51,840 nt of DNA, from positions 1 through 51,840 of the forward strand of contig JAGAPK010000072.1 in the NCBI GenBank assembly GCA_017623295.1, written 5' to 3'. A model generated the notes under the pieces. It saw nothing but the letters and a program-made list of their open reading frames with translations. It searched no databases and had not been told where the DNA came from. A program made the translations under genes and the position numbers. Every line of letters starts with the position of its first letter. Position 1 is the first letter of the stretch. Source of the stretch: Lachnospiraceae bacterium (GTDB lineage Bacteria > Bacillota > Clostridia > Lachnospirales > Lachnospiraceae). Positions 7,888-16,129 of this stretch are shown here, piece by piece.

Positions 7888-8789
7888 TTTATACACCTTC
7901 CTCTTCCCCCTACTTCTGATAAGGGAATTGTATAGATAGTCCGCTTTAACCCACTACAAGTAATAGAGCAATGATAACTGCTGCCATATTCTGTGATATA
8001 AACCTGTCCTTGCGGTTCTTTCCTGCCACAAGTTTCACAAGAATAATATTTTGCTCCCGATGAATTTCTCTTATCTGCCAATTCCTCCACAGAAACACTT
8101 TCTACCGAAGGATTTAAATACGTACAATTCCGATTCATATGATAAACTGTCCCTGTCTGTGTTACATACACCATCGGGTCTTCGCTCGTGGTATCGCTTA
8201 TTCCATCTTCTACGTTATATCCTGTCCATGCTCTACCATAGTAGCGTTGCTTCATGCCAAATCCATCAAAACCCATAGTGGAAAAAAGTGGCTCTATCTC
8301 ATAAGATAAACAAATCTCTATTACATCATCTTTTTCCATAATAGATGTTCCTGCAAAAGAAACTCCTGCTGCTCCATTCCGAATACTGGAATGTTCCAGA
8401 TAATCTTTTCCTGCATAAGACAAAATCTGGTTTCTTGCATAAACTTCTGTCAATGCCACCGAAGCAATGCCATCCGGTATCGCTTCTCCAACTGCCTTAT
8501 CATACACATATCCCATGAATGCCATCTGATTACCGGTCTGGTGCACCGCTGCACCCAGTCTGCTCTGTGTCTCAATCATCGTAATGGCTGACATAACATG
8601 AATCATAAAAAAGAGAAATAAGGGCAAGGCAAATGCCGCTTCCACCGTTACGGATCCATTAAGTGTAAACAAGGCAAAAGAGGACACCCTTTTTAGCGGC
8701 CCAGTTTGGTGAAGATCATCAAGATATGTCCGGAGAGAATTTGCTGTCGATTTAAATTTATTTGCTGTATGTAACCGTAAAAAGGGCAT
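7878..8789 (-). CDS. TadE-like pseudopilin with duplicated Cys-rich C-terminal module
   Basis: 303 residues. A basic 45-residue N terminus precedes GSVTVEAAFALPLFLFFMIH (45-64), a TadE prepilin signature with Glu at +5 after Gly45. The extracytoplasmic part ends in about 100 residues that contain two similar modules, each starting V-Y-x-T-x-x-G-x-x-Y-H, then one or two Cys, and ending in a C-x2-C pair (CETC, CIKC). This looks like a repeated metal- or disulfide-stabilised fold. SD GGGAGG lies nine nt before the ATG. The gene is between the DUF5702 gene and the second prepilin peptidase and overlaps the latter. Confidence 0.75.
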   Translation of the reverse strand: MPFLRLHTANKFKSTANSLRTYLDDLHQTGPLKRVSSFALFTLNGSVTVEAAFALPLFLFFMIHVMSAITMIETQSRLGAAVHQTGNQMAFMGYVYDKAVGEAIPDGIASVALTEVYARNQILSYAGKDYLEHSSIRNGAAGVSFAGTSIMEKDDVIEICLSYEIEPLFSTMGFDGFGMKQRYYGRAWTGYNVEDGISDTTSEDPMVYVTQTGTVYHMNRNCTYLNPSVESVSVEELADKRNSSGAKYYSCETCGRKEPQGQVYITEYGSSYHCSITCSGLKRTIYTIPLSEVGGRGRCIKCQ

Positions 8790-8810
8790 CCTCTTTTACC
8801 TCCCTTCTTT

Positions 8811-10247
8811 TTAATAAAATCCATAAAGTCTTTCTATTTCATATTCATATCCAAAACCACTGGCAACTTCTATATGCGCCTTATAGGTATCAAAGCAGCC
8901 ATCTAATCGAAAATTACTATTTCCCGGTGTTTTTCGGATATCCATTTCCATAATATCCATCGCCCGGAAGGTTCTGTCATGGTCATTTGTCAGAAATAAC
9001 ATAATTTCCAGATATTCTTTATAATTTAGTCCTCTGCCTGTATCACCTGAATCAGAAAGACTTCCTTTTACATTTTTGATACTGTTAATTCCAGTTTTCC
9101 AATCAGCTGCCGTCTTAAAAATAGGCACTCGCCCGCCCTGCAAAAGGGTCTTCACATCCTGCAAGCTCTCTACATACGCCCATGCAAAGAGAATCGTATA
9201 CTTTACCGGCTCAGCCAGCTCCGGACACAGCATTACTGCCGTTAACGCAAGGGCCATTGCTTCTGCTTCTGCTATTTTGGCACTATCGGATAAAATATAT
9301 AAAACATTCGCTGCTTCCCGCCAGCGAAGCAGTCTTTTGGCTACTTGCTCCAGGTTCTGCCAGTCGGTGTCCTTACCGGCAATCAAATATTCTATCTGAT
9401 ATTGCAACACGGATTCTTCTTTTTCTGCTCCATAATAACCGCATTTTTCAAACAAATATGTCAAAAATAAAATATCATTTGGTTCTCCGGAAACATTTGC
9501 AGCCTCTTTGCATACTCCGGTTCCCTGCATGCAGGATCTCCTTGAAATATATTTATCTAAATCCACTTTTACGGTTGAAATCGAAGAAATATCATCGACC
9601 ACGAGATTTAATACCCCGATACTCCGGGTACTATTAGCAATATCTGCCGGATTATTCAATGGTACCTCTTCAAAAACCCCTTCTTCTACTTCCTGTTTCG
9701 GCAATTCAATTTCCGCAATTCTTGCTTCATATGCTGCCCTCTCTCCGGCAACATCTTTCGTATCCAATTGATAATGGCTCAATTCTCCAATATTTCCGGT
9801 AATTTTTTCTAACAATCCACCTAGCGGATAATCGGCCATATAATCTGAAACTTGCCTTTTCAAAACGTTTCCTTCTTCATCCGATGCAATGGAGTATTCT
9901 GTAATCTCTGCACTGTTTATCCACATATCCAGAAAATCCCTTGTCTGCCAGAAACCGCTTCCTTTGTCATTTTGCAAATTGTTCTGCAAATATTTTTTCA
10001 AATGTCCTTCTGCATTTGCTATTGAAGGCATATTTCCTCCATATGAAGTATCTACAAACAGCAGGTCATATTGTTCTAACAGCTCTCTGTGGTATTCCGC
10101 CAGAACGGAATTCATTCCAATATCTGTCACATATTCGAATTTCATTCGAATAGCACTGATTCGTGCCCCTTCTATTACTGTGAATACAAGGGACAGAATC
10201 AATGTTAAGGATAATGATAAGAAAACTGTTATGTAGCCTTTCCTCAT
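8811..10247 (-). CDS. DUF5702 protein, TadG-like Tad pilus component
   Basis: 478 residues. One N-terminal membrane segment (GYITVFLSLSLTLILSLVFT, 4-23) precedes a large extracytoplasmic part. The layout, including a conserved E-G-A-R-I just after the helix, is that of DUF5702 proteins, which accompany clostridial Tad loci and occupy the place of TadG. Its ATG overlaps the Flp1 pilin stop in an ATGA junction, so translation is likely coupled. Function in pilus assembly or anchoring is inferred from context; no enzymatic motif is seen. Confidence 0.75.
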   Translation of the reverse strand: MRKGYITVFLSLSLTLILSLVFTVIEGARISAIRMKFEYVTDIGMNSVLAEYHRELLEQYDLLFVDTSYGGNMPSIANAEGHLKKYLQNNLQNDKGSGFWQTRDFLDMWINSAEITEYSIASDEEGNVLKRQVSDYMADYPLGGLLEKITGNIGELSHYQLDTKDVAGERAAYEARIAEIELPKQEVEEGVFEEVPLNNPADIANSTRSIGVLNLVVDDISSISTVKVDLDKYISRRSCMQGTGVCKEAANVSGEPNDILFLTYLFEKCGYYGAEKEESVLQYQIEYLIAGKDTDWQNLEQVAKRLLRWREAANVLYILSDSAKIAEAEAMALALTAVMLCPELAEPVKYTILFAWAYVESLQDVKTLLQGGRVPIFKTAADWKTGINSIKNVKGSLSDSGDTGRGLNYKEYLEIMLFLTNDHDRTFRAMDIMEMDIRKTPGNSNFRLDGCFDTYKAHIEVASGFGYEYEIERLYGFY

Positions 10248-10432
10248 GACATAATGGTATTGCTGTCTTTGGTAATCTTTTCAAATACCTTCTCCACCAA
10301 CTCACGCAGCTGTGTTTTAAAGATAATAACCAACCCAATCAATACCACAATGATTAAGATAATTTCTACGGTTCCCATTCCTTCTTCTTCCCGAAGGAAA
10401 TCCTTCCATCCTTTTAATCTGTTCTTTTTCAT
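10244..10432 (-). CDS. Flp1 family type IVb pilin
   Basis: 62 residues, the major pilin candidate. A basic N terminus (KKNRLKGWKDFLREEEG) is followed by a prepilin cleavage site after Gly18, Glu23 at mature +5, and a hydrophobic helix to about 38. The C-terminal tail is short, as in Flp pilins. The start is the ATG at 10432, preceded by GGAGAAGG; a longer upstream in-frame reading (to 10564) overlaps tadC and has no SD. Secreted and assembled by the TadA/B/C machine encoded upstream after peptidase processing. Confidence 0.9.
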   Translation of the reverse strand: MKKNRLKGWKDFLREEEGMGTVEIILIIVVLIGLVIIFKTQLRELVEKVFEKITKDSNTIMS

Positions 10433-10509
10433 AATACCTTCTCCCATTCTGTCTGTTCTATTTATCCGGAGACCTACCAAACATTCTCCATACTCTACGA
10501 CAAAACCTA

Positions 10510-11970
10510 TCACATCATAAAGGAAAAGTACGCCGGAACCATAATAATAACCATGACAATACATAGCATCATCATCATCGGCACAAGTAATTTTGTTCCG
10601 GCCTCCTCTCCTAATTTTCTAGCAGCATTCTTTCGCTCTGCAAATGCGTTTACTGCCTCCTGTCTTAACAGAATAAGCAAATCATTACTGCCTTTTCGCA
10701 AATTCTGTGAAAGCAACGCACTTAGCTTCATATATGACTGCACCTGACAACGCTTACCAAGATGTTCATATGCTTCTACTTCCGATATCCCACTTTGTAA
10801 CTCATAGCAAAGCAATAAAATTTCCTCGTAAGCGTACCTTTTCTGATTGGAGATTTTTTGTTTTTTATAATCTTCTCCCATTTTTCGAAAGGCATTGCGA
10901 ATCGTCATACCCGCGCCCAAATAGAGTATTAATTTGTTAACGACTTCTGAATAATCCAAAATAAGATTCCTACGGCGCTTTTCAAGGTTCTGCTCAACTT
11001 CTCTGCCTTTCAAATAGAAAACTGCTACTGCTGCAATACACAAAAGCAAAAAGAAATATCCGCTGCTGTCCTCCATCACCTCCTCCCAGACAATTTCCCT
11101 CGTACCAATCTGTTGTGGCAGAAGCATTACCTGATTGGTTCTGCTTTTTTGATTTTCATGTTCCAAAGATTCTTCGATTCTCTGAATCCATTTTTCCTCT
11201 TCGGTATAAACTGCCGGATACACCTGTACGGGAAATACTTCCTCCCACTCCATTTCTTCGTATTGGAAATGTGCCGTTAATGTCACAATTTCCGGCTCTG
11301 TTAACTCTGCATTCATTACCGTGCCATCTGTTTGCAGCAAAGAATAACTACTGCTTTCCCAGAAAATTTCAAACGGATATCCCTCCACCTCTTCCGGAAG
11401 CACAAGATTTTCAGTCACCTTTTCCAGACTCGCATTTTCTCCAAGAATGACTTGCTTTAACTGCTCTCTTGCTTTCTCATAAAGATAATTGATTTCTTTG
11501 GTAGTATAACGACGTTCTTCTACGGTATAAGCAATTTCCTGTTTGGCTTCTTCCCCTTCTATTTGTGCTTTTAACATAACTTGTTTCTCTCCCTGTCCAT
11601 AAGCATTACGGTCGATATACGCACCTTCCTGTACGATGCCATTTGCTTTTGTACTACACGCTACACACAAACACAACAGATTCCCCAGAAAGAAAATTGC
11701 CAATACCTGACTATATCTGCAAAGATAAAAATCATCTACCTGCTGTTTCTCCGGTAAAGATGGATGTAAGAGTTTTAAATTCTTTCCTAATTGCTTGCCA
11801 TAAATTTCGTCTTTTTTCCTTGCTTTGCTGCAATAGCTTGCCGCTTTTAGAAAGATTTTTTCTCCCGGATATCTTTTCTTTTGCATACTATACTGTGGAA
11901 TTTGCTCTCTGGCAGATAGCAAAAATAACACCAGATACAATCCTAAAATAATCAGATACACATAAATCAT
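10510..11970 (-). CDS. tadC: Type II secretion F-family membrane protein TadC, enlarged
   Basis: 486 residues, clearly longer than a usual TadC (about 300). There is an N-terminal membrane helix (1-18), a second near 85-105, and then about 200 residues of soluble sequence. A further helix (YFFLLLCIAAVAVFYL) leads to the T2SSF domain with an AGMTIRNAF motif and a C-terminal helix rich in Met. It is the integral platform protein that works with TadB and the ATPase TadA. The start is the ATG at 11970, seven nt after AGAGG; it lies just beyond the tadB stop (11973), so the two are coupled. The large insert is unusual. Confidence 0.85.
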   Translation of the reverse strand: MIYVYLIILGLYLVLFLLSAREQIPQYSMQKKRYPGEKIFLKAASYCSKARKKDEIYGKQLGKNLKLLHPSLPEKQQVDDFYLCRYSQVLAIFFLGNLLCLCVACSTKANGIVQEGAYIDRNAYGQGEKQVMLKAQIEGEEAKQEIAYTVEERRYTTKEINYLYEKAREQLKQVILGENASLEKVTENLVLPEEVEGYPFEIFWESSSYSLLQTDGTVMNAELTEPEIVTLTAHFQYEEMEWEEVFPVQVYPAVYTEEEKWIQRIEESLEHENQKSRTNQVMLLPQQIGTREIVWEEVMEDSSGYFFLLLCIAAVAVFYLKGREVEQNLEKRRRNLILDYSEVVNKLILYLGAGMTIRNAFRKMGEDYKKQKISNQKRYAYEEILLLCYELQSGISEVEAYEHLGKRCQVQSYMKLSALLSQNLRKGSNDLLILLRQEAVNAFAERKNAARKLGEEAGTKLLVPMMMMLCIVMVIIMVPAYFSFMM

Positions 11971-11972
11971 AC

Positions 11973-12752
11973 TCAAACCTCTATTTCTACTATTTGACGT
12001 GACATACGATACGCTACAAAATAAACAATCAGGCAAATCGTCATGATTACAATTCCTGCTAAGTTGTGATACAACACATCAAAGAAACCTTTTGAAGTAA
12101 TACTGATGTAGAAAATAATCAGAAAAGGAACTACATTCATAATTTTCTGTTCCATCTGTTTTGAGCTGATTAATACCTGTATTTCTCTGTCTACTTCTAT
12201 TTTCTGTTCCATTGTACTGGCTGTTTCTGCCAGAATTTCCGTCATGTTTCCACCATTTCTTTTCGCAATCAGAAATACTTCGGCAAATTGCAAAATATCC
12301 GGTATTTGACTTCTGACACCCAGATTGTAAAGCAGTTTTTCCAAAACTACATTGTTATCCAAACCTTTCATAATGAAAGACAATTCCCGGCAAATACAAC
12401 TATCTTTTCCATAAAGCATCAGCATATCCCGATACGCTTCACGAACCGCATTTTCTACAGAATATCCCGCTTTCTGATTTGCTGACAGCGATAATATCAT
12501 ATCTTTAAACTGCATACTTAATTCCTGCCGCCTTTTTTTCGCTAATTCCCTTCTTTTTTCTTTTAAAAAAGCGAAGAAAACCGGTAATAAAAGCAAGCAT
12601 GCCCAAACAGAGCGATAGAAGAAATAAGCAATACACCCCACCACCAATCCCCCCTGCAAGGAATACCAAATACTTTCTTTTGCACTGAAATGATAATCTC
12701 CATAATCAATATCCCTTACACTTGATGCCTGCGCTCTTGAGTTTCTCCACAT
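11973..12752 (-). CDS. tadB: Type II secretion F-family membrane protein TadB
   Basis: 259 residues. Two membrane helices near 30-65, a cytoplasmic T2SSF domain (about 85-215; motifs AGYSVENAVREAY and FLIAKRNGGNMTEIL), and two C-terminal helices. It forms the inner-membrane platform of the Tad pilus with TadC. The start is the ATG at 12752, nine nt after GGAG, inside the 3' end of tadA (47-nt overlap in another frame). Confidence 0.9.
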   Translation of the reverse strand: MWRNSRAQASSVRDIDYGDYHFSAKESIWYSLQGGLVVGCIAYFFYRSVWACLLLLPVFFAFLKEKRRELAKKRRQELSMQFKDMILSLSANQKAGYSVENAVREAYRDMLMLYGKDSCICRELSFIMKGLDNNVVLEKLLYNLGVRSQIPDILQFAEVFLIAKRNGGNMTEILAETASTMEQKIEVDREIQVLISSKQMEQKIMNVVPFLIIFYISITSKGFFDVLYHNLAGIVIMTICLIVYFVAYRMSRQIVEIEV

Positions 12753-13938
12753 ATGTTAATTCTCCTTTTCTCTGCAAACTGCCAAGCACCTTTCCATCCT
12801 CTGCTTCTCCTTCTTCTTCAAACTGATACAGAACTTTCAACTGAATTTCATCTTCCCAAAAACCCAAAACCTCTACAATCTCCAAAACTTTTCTGGACTT
12901 GTCGCGAAGTCTTCCAAGATGAATAATAATATCTATTCCTGAAGCAATCTGCTGCTTAATTGCCTTTAGAGGAAGTTCCATTCCCATTAAAACCATATTT
13001 TCCAGTCGGCTTAACATATCCTTGGAACTATTAGCATGTCCGGTTGACATGGAACCATCGTGCCCGGTATTTAAACACTGCATCATATCAATTGCCTCGC
13101 CACCACGAACTTCTCCAACAATAATTCTATCCGGACGCATTCTGAGTGAAGTCTTAATTAAATCCCGGATAGTGATTTCCCGACACCCTTCCACATTTGC
13201 ATTTCTGGTTTCCATTCGCACCAGATTCGGAATATTTAATATCTGTAACTCTGCACTGTCCTCAATCGTAATAATTCGTTCTTCCTTCGGAATGTAATTC
13301 GATAATGCATTGAGAAAAGTTGTCTTCCCGGAGCCGGTTCCGCCGCTGATAAAGATATTGTATTTAGCTTCTACCAGACTCTGTAGCCAGTCACATACCT
13401 CCTGCGGAATGGAACCGAATGATACTAAATCTTCCATCGTAATCGGTCTATCGGGAAATCTTCGGATCGTTACAATCGGTCCGTTTAACGCCACCGGAGC
13501 AAGTACCACATTCACTCGGGCACCGTTACTCAATCTGGCATCTACAATTGGCGAAGCTTCATTCACTACTCTGTTACATGCTGCCACAATCTGTTGAATA
13601 ACATCTTCCAATTTCTCTTTGCTCTCAAACCTCAGATTCAATCCACTCAGTCTACCCTTTTTCTCAATAAAAATATGTTCCGGTCCGTTTATCATAATTT
13701 CTGTAATTTCCGAATCATCCACAAGTTCCTGCAATACATCCAGCTTTCGCACCGCATGAAAAAGTTCTTTGCGAAGCATCTCTTTTTCTGCCAGTGAAAT
13801 AGACCTTTGCTTTCCCTCACGGATTAAAAGTTCATCAATTAAATCCTTGATTTCTTCGTCTGTTACATCACGGGAATAGTCGATACTGGCAGTCAGCTTA
13901 TTTTTTAGTTCTTTTCTTATTTCATCCTGTCTGCTCAT
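12706..13938 (-). CDS. tadA: Tad pilus assembly/secretion ATPase TadA (CpaF)
   Basis: 410 residues, a VirB11/PulE-type hexameric ATPase that powers Flp pilus extension. All signatures are present: Walker A GGTGSGKTT (199-207), Asp box around IEDSAE (225-230), Walker B RIIVGEVRG (271-279, Glu276) and the His box TGHDGSMSTGHAN (291-303). An N-terminal domain of about 70 residues precedes the core. SD AGAGGA lies before the ATG at 13938; the first codons overlap the tadZ stop. Between tadZ and tadB, as in canonical tad loci. Confidence 0.96.
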   Translation of the reverse strand: MSRQDEIRKELKNKLTASIDYSRDVTDEEIKDLIDELLIREGKQRSISLAEKEMLRKELFHAVRKLDVLQELVDDSEITEIMINGPEHIFIEKKGRLSGLNLRFESKEKLEDVIQQIVAACNRVVNEASPIVDARLSNGARVNVVLAPVALNGPIVTIRRFPDRPITMEDLVSFGSIPQEVCDWLQSLVEAKYNIFISGGTGSGKTTFLNALSNYIPKEERIITIEDSAELQILNIPNLVRMETRNANVEGCREITIRDLIKTSLRMRPDRIIVGEVRGGEAIDMMQCLNTGHDGSMSTGHANSSKDMLSRLENMVLMGMELPLKAIKQQIASGIDIIIHLGRLRDKSRKVLEIVEVLGFWEDEIQLKVLYQFEEEGEAEDGKVLGSLQRKGELTYVEKLKSAGIKCKGY

Positions 13939-14962
13939 ACAAATCCTCTTGAATAATTGCTTTTACATAACCTGCCAGTTCTCCATGTGTCATCAGACTC
14001 AAATCCGATGGTAGTCTCTCAAAAAAAGGAAACCGACATTTTACTGTTTTACTGACAATGTCATCCATCGCATTTAATTGCAAAATCTGCTCATATTGAT
14101 GCATTTTTGCCATTGCAAGGCAGTCATCTTTTGTAATGGTGTAGATTTTGTAACAACGGGACAGCAATTCAAACAATCCATTCATGCCATCTGTCAAATC
14201 CAGAATCAAATATTCATAATCACTGATACTTTCAAGCAGTTGCAGAAGTTCCACCCATTTATCTCCAGAAATTCCCTGCATGTCCAGAAAAGATTGTCCC
14301 GGCGGGATGAAATCCAGTCCATTTATCGTCTGAACAATCGAAGGAAGTCGAATAGACAGCTTTTCCTTCGCGCATTTGAAATAGTAAACTACATCCATCA
14401 TATCCGCAGGAAATTCCTTATGAAACATCTGGGAAAATCCCGAATAACACTCAAAATTCAGATATAAAACTTTGTGTTCCTTGGCTAATAACTGTCCCAT
14501 TGTCAATGCAAATGATGTCTGTAAGCATCTTCTGACCGGGGAATAAACTCCTATTATTTTCAGTCTGGATTCCTGCCCGGTTCGTTCCTTTATCCAATCT
14601 CCGGCTTCCGACATCTGCTCCAGCATGGTTTTGATAATTTTGTCCGGACTTTGAAATTTGTCAATGTAAACATACTCTTCCGTTTTCTCCTGACCTGTTT
14701 CCTCTAACACAAACACATTCGGAATATCCAATTTCTTTTGAAGTTTCTTCAGTTGCAGATTCTTCATTTGCAACTTAGTCATTGCACTTTCACTGATTAA
14801 CAAAATGAAAATTTCATTATCCTTCAAGAAAATACTCAACTCTTCGGTACTGGTAAATAGATGCAGTGAATATGGAAAATTCCCTTTTTCCACAATATAT
14901 TCCGCCAATTTAAAAGCATAGGTTTCTTCCGAATCACAGATTGCAAATATTTTTTGTTTCAA
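13922..14962 (-). CDS. tadZ: TadZ/CpaE-like pilus localisation protein, P-loop degenerate
   Basis: 346 residues. An N-terminal atypical receiver-like domain (1 to about 120) is followed by a ParA/MinD-like domain. TadZ proteins place the Tad machine in the cell. Where a deviant Walker A (KGGxGKT) should be, the sequence reads YSPVRRCLQTSFAL, with no lysine and no glycine run, so ATP binding is doubtful. The helix after it (MGQLLAKEHKVLYLNFE) and the LILDLTDG strand keep the fold recognisable. The start is a TTG at 14962, six nt after AGGAGG, overlapping the stop of the peptidase gene as TTGA. Confidence 0.82.
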   Translation of the reverse strand: MKQKIFAICDSEETYAFKLAEYIVEKGNFPYSLHLFTSTEELSIFLKDNEIFILLISESAMTKLQMKNLQLKKLQKKLDIPNVFVLEETGQEKTEEYVYIDKFQSPDKIIKTMLEQMSEAGDWIKERTGQESRLKIIGVYSPVRRCLQTSFALTMGQLLAKEHKVLYLNFECYSGFSQMFHKEFPADMMDVVYYFKCAKEKLSIRLPSIVQTINGLDFIPPGQSFLDMQGISGDKWVELLQLLESISDYEYLILDLTDGMNGLFELLSRCYKIYTITKDDCLAMAKMHQYEQILQLNAMDDIVSKTVKCRFPFFERLPSDLSLMTHGELAGYVKAIIQEDLYEQTG

Positions 14963-15492
14963 AAAAATCCTCCTAATCCTAGCATTACGCTGATACAAAT
15001 CGGCAATGCAAAATGTATTTTATTGCTTTTGTACTTCTGATAATCTTGTTTCAGATTTTCTCCATACAACCGCCATTGCTTCGTACATAGCACATCAAAC
15101 AGATAAGAGAACAAATATTGCATTCTTTCTTTAAAATTTTCTTCCGAAACCATTTTTCCTATGGAAAATAATGCTCCTACGGCAAACGAGATTCCCATAA
15201 AATAGAACTGCCGCTCCACCGATACAAAACTGCCCGTCATAAGAAACAGCTTCACATCACCGGCTCCAAGTGCTCCAATTTTATATATGGGATATAAAAG
15301 ACAAAAAGAAAGTAACATTGCGACTCCGGCATGATATGCACCGGACCACTCATTCTCCAAGATACGAAAAAACAAACCAATGAAAATTCCTAACACAATC
15401 CAGCCATTGAATATTTTATCGTATACAAAATCCATTAGAACTGCTACAAGAAGCAAAAAGAGTAAAAAATACTGATAGTACGTCAGTCCAAT
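14959..15492 (-). CDS. Prepilin peptidase, A24 family (first gene of the tad operon)
   Basis: About 177 residues, several membrane helices. Catalytic aspartates lie in VLMDFVYDKIFN and in GALGAGDVKLF, the GxGD motif. A long C-terminal extension holds a last membrane segment. No ATG or GTG lies near the SD: GGAGG (15500-15504) is followed seven nt later by an in-frame ATT (15490-15492), while the first conventional in-frame codon is a TTG at 15456 with no SD. Starting at ATT restores a complete first membrane helix, so I use it, with reservation. Processing of Flp1 is the expected role. Confidence 0.85.
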   Translation of the reverse strand: MGLTYYQYFLLFLLLVAVLMDFVYDKIFNGWIVLGIFIGLFFRILENEWSGAYHAGVAMLLSFCLLYPIYKIGALGAGDVKLFLMTGSFVSVERQFYFMGISFAVGALFSIGKMVSEENFKERMQYLFSYLFDVLCTKQWRLYGENLKQDYQKYKSNKIHFALPICISVMLGLGGFF

Positions 15493-15630
15493 CTGACCAC
15501 CTCCAACTTATAAAATCGACTCATGAAATAACTGGAAGACATTTCCGGATACTGTCAAAACAGCTTGTCTGAATGTGATGGCCCTGATAGCCTTTATCAC
15601 AATATAAGAATTTCTTGAGTTGTAAAACGA
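15493..15630 (-). promoter_or_regulatory. Structured 5' leader of the tad operon
   Basis: About 130 nt lie between the predicted transcription start (near 15624) and the start codon. A hairpin with arms GTGAT/ATCAC and inner GGC/GCC sits at 15575-15600. I looked for the conserved bases of c-di-GMP-I and c-di-GMP-II riboswitches and did not see them. The leader ends in a strong SD (GGAGGTGG). Confidence 0.45.
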
Positions 15631-15659
15631 ATTATAACGACATCTTTTCAACTTGTCCA
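15631..15659 (-). promoter_or_regulatory. Sigma-A promoter of the tad operon
   Basis: Minus-strand TGGACA (15654-15659), 17-bp spacer, TATAAT (15631-15636). It starts immediately after the bofA terminator hairpin and is the only strong promoter seen upstream of the eleven tad genes. Confidence 0.78.
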
Positions 15660-15697
15660 TAGGATTTTTGAAAAAAATTCTTTTTTGTGAAAATCCT
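15660..15697 (-). terminator. Terminator-like hairpin after bofA
   Basis: Inverted repeat AGGATTTT/AAAATCCT (arms about 15661-15668 and 15690-15697) with a further A/T-paired inner stem. It overlaps the bofA stop region and abuts the tad promoter. Confidence 0.6.
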
Positions 15698-15968
15698 ACA
15701 ACATTTTAAAAAAATTGATGCCATAAAGCACGATAAGCCCCGGAAAACCTAGGATTCCGGATGTCAAAACAGTCACTGGATTAATACCGACTCCCGTAGA
15801 AATCTGCTGTGAAATCAGCAAATAATTAATAAAATAAATCCCTATCGTTCCCATAACTGCACGTAATACAAAATTGATTAACCACTCTATTTTTCTGCCA
15901 AATGCTCCTATGAAAAGTACCAGAACACATACGATTAAAATTGCTGCCATGCCACCAAATTTTTCCAT
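15696..15968 (-). CDS. bofA: Pro-sigma-K processing inhibitor BofA family protein
   Basis: 90 residues with two or three membrane helices. The C-terminal VGINPVTVLTSGILGFPG stretch is the BofA family signature. In Bacillus, BofA sits in the mother-cell forespore membrane and restrains the SpoIVFB protease until late sporulation. The start is the ATG at 15968, six nt after AGGAGG; an upstream ATG would overlap this SD. It is divergent from a DUF2508 gene; in Bacillus the two (yaaL, bofA) are tandem. Presence suggests a sporulating lineage. Confidence 0.88.
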   Translation of the reverse strand: MEKFGGMAAILIVCVLVLFIGAFGRKIEWLINFVLRAVMGTIGIYFINYLLISQQISTGVGINPVTVLTSGILGFPGLIVLYGINFFKML

Positions 15969-16031
15969 ACTTCCTCCTTTTCCACATTTCAATTATTTTT
16001 ATGAAAAAAATTGTTTTTCTACTTTTACTGC

Positions 16032-16060
16032 ATCCTATGCAGCATGTTGCTTTGATATTA
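16032..16060 (-). promoter_or_regulatory. Candidate sigma-E-type promoter of bofA
   Basis: Minus-strand TAATATC (16054-16060), 14-bp spacer, CATAGGAT (16032-16039). This resembles the sporulation sigma-E consensus (ATATT, 14-15 bp, CATACAAT), the sigma factor that drives bofA in Bacillus. The remaining UTR is about 55 nt. Confidence 0.45.
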
Positions 16061-16129
16061 CAAGAATATTTTTCCAGTTTCTGACTATACTTTCTAAAAG
16101 AGGAATTTTTTGTTAGATTGGAGGAACCT

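Noticed and set aside
8811-10240. Plus-strand reading frames over the DUF5702 gene
   Set aside because: Shadow frames of a well supported minus-strand gene, with no SD.
10433-10564. Longer Flp1 pilin reading frame up to 10564
   Set aside because: It overlaps tadC and the extra residues have no SD and no prepilin pattern; the ATG at 10432 has GGAGAAGG.
15493-15630. c-di-GMP riboswitch in the tad leader
   Set aside because: The conserved bases of GEMM-I and GEMM-II could not be found; only a generic hairpin is seen.
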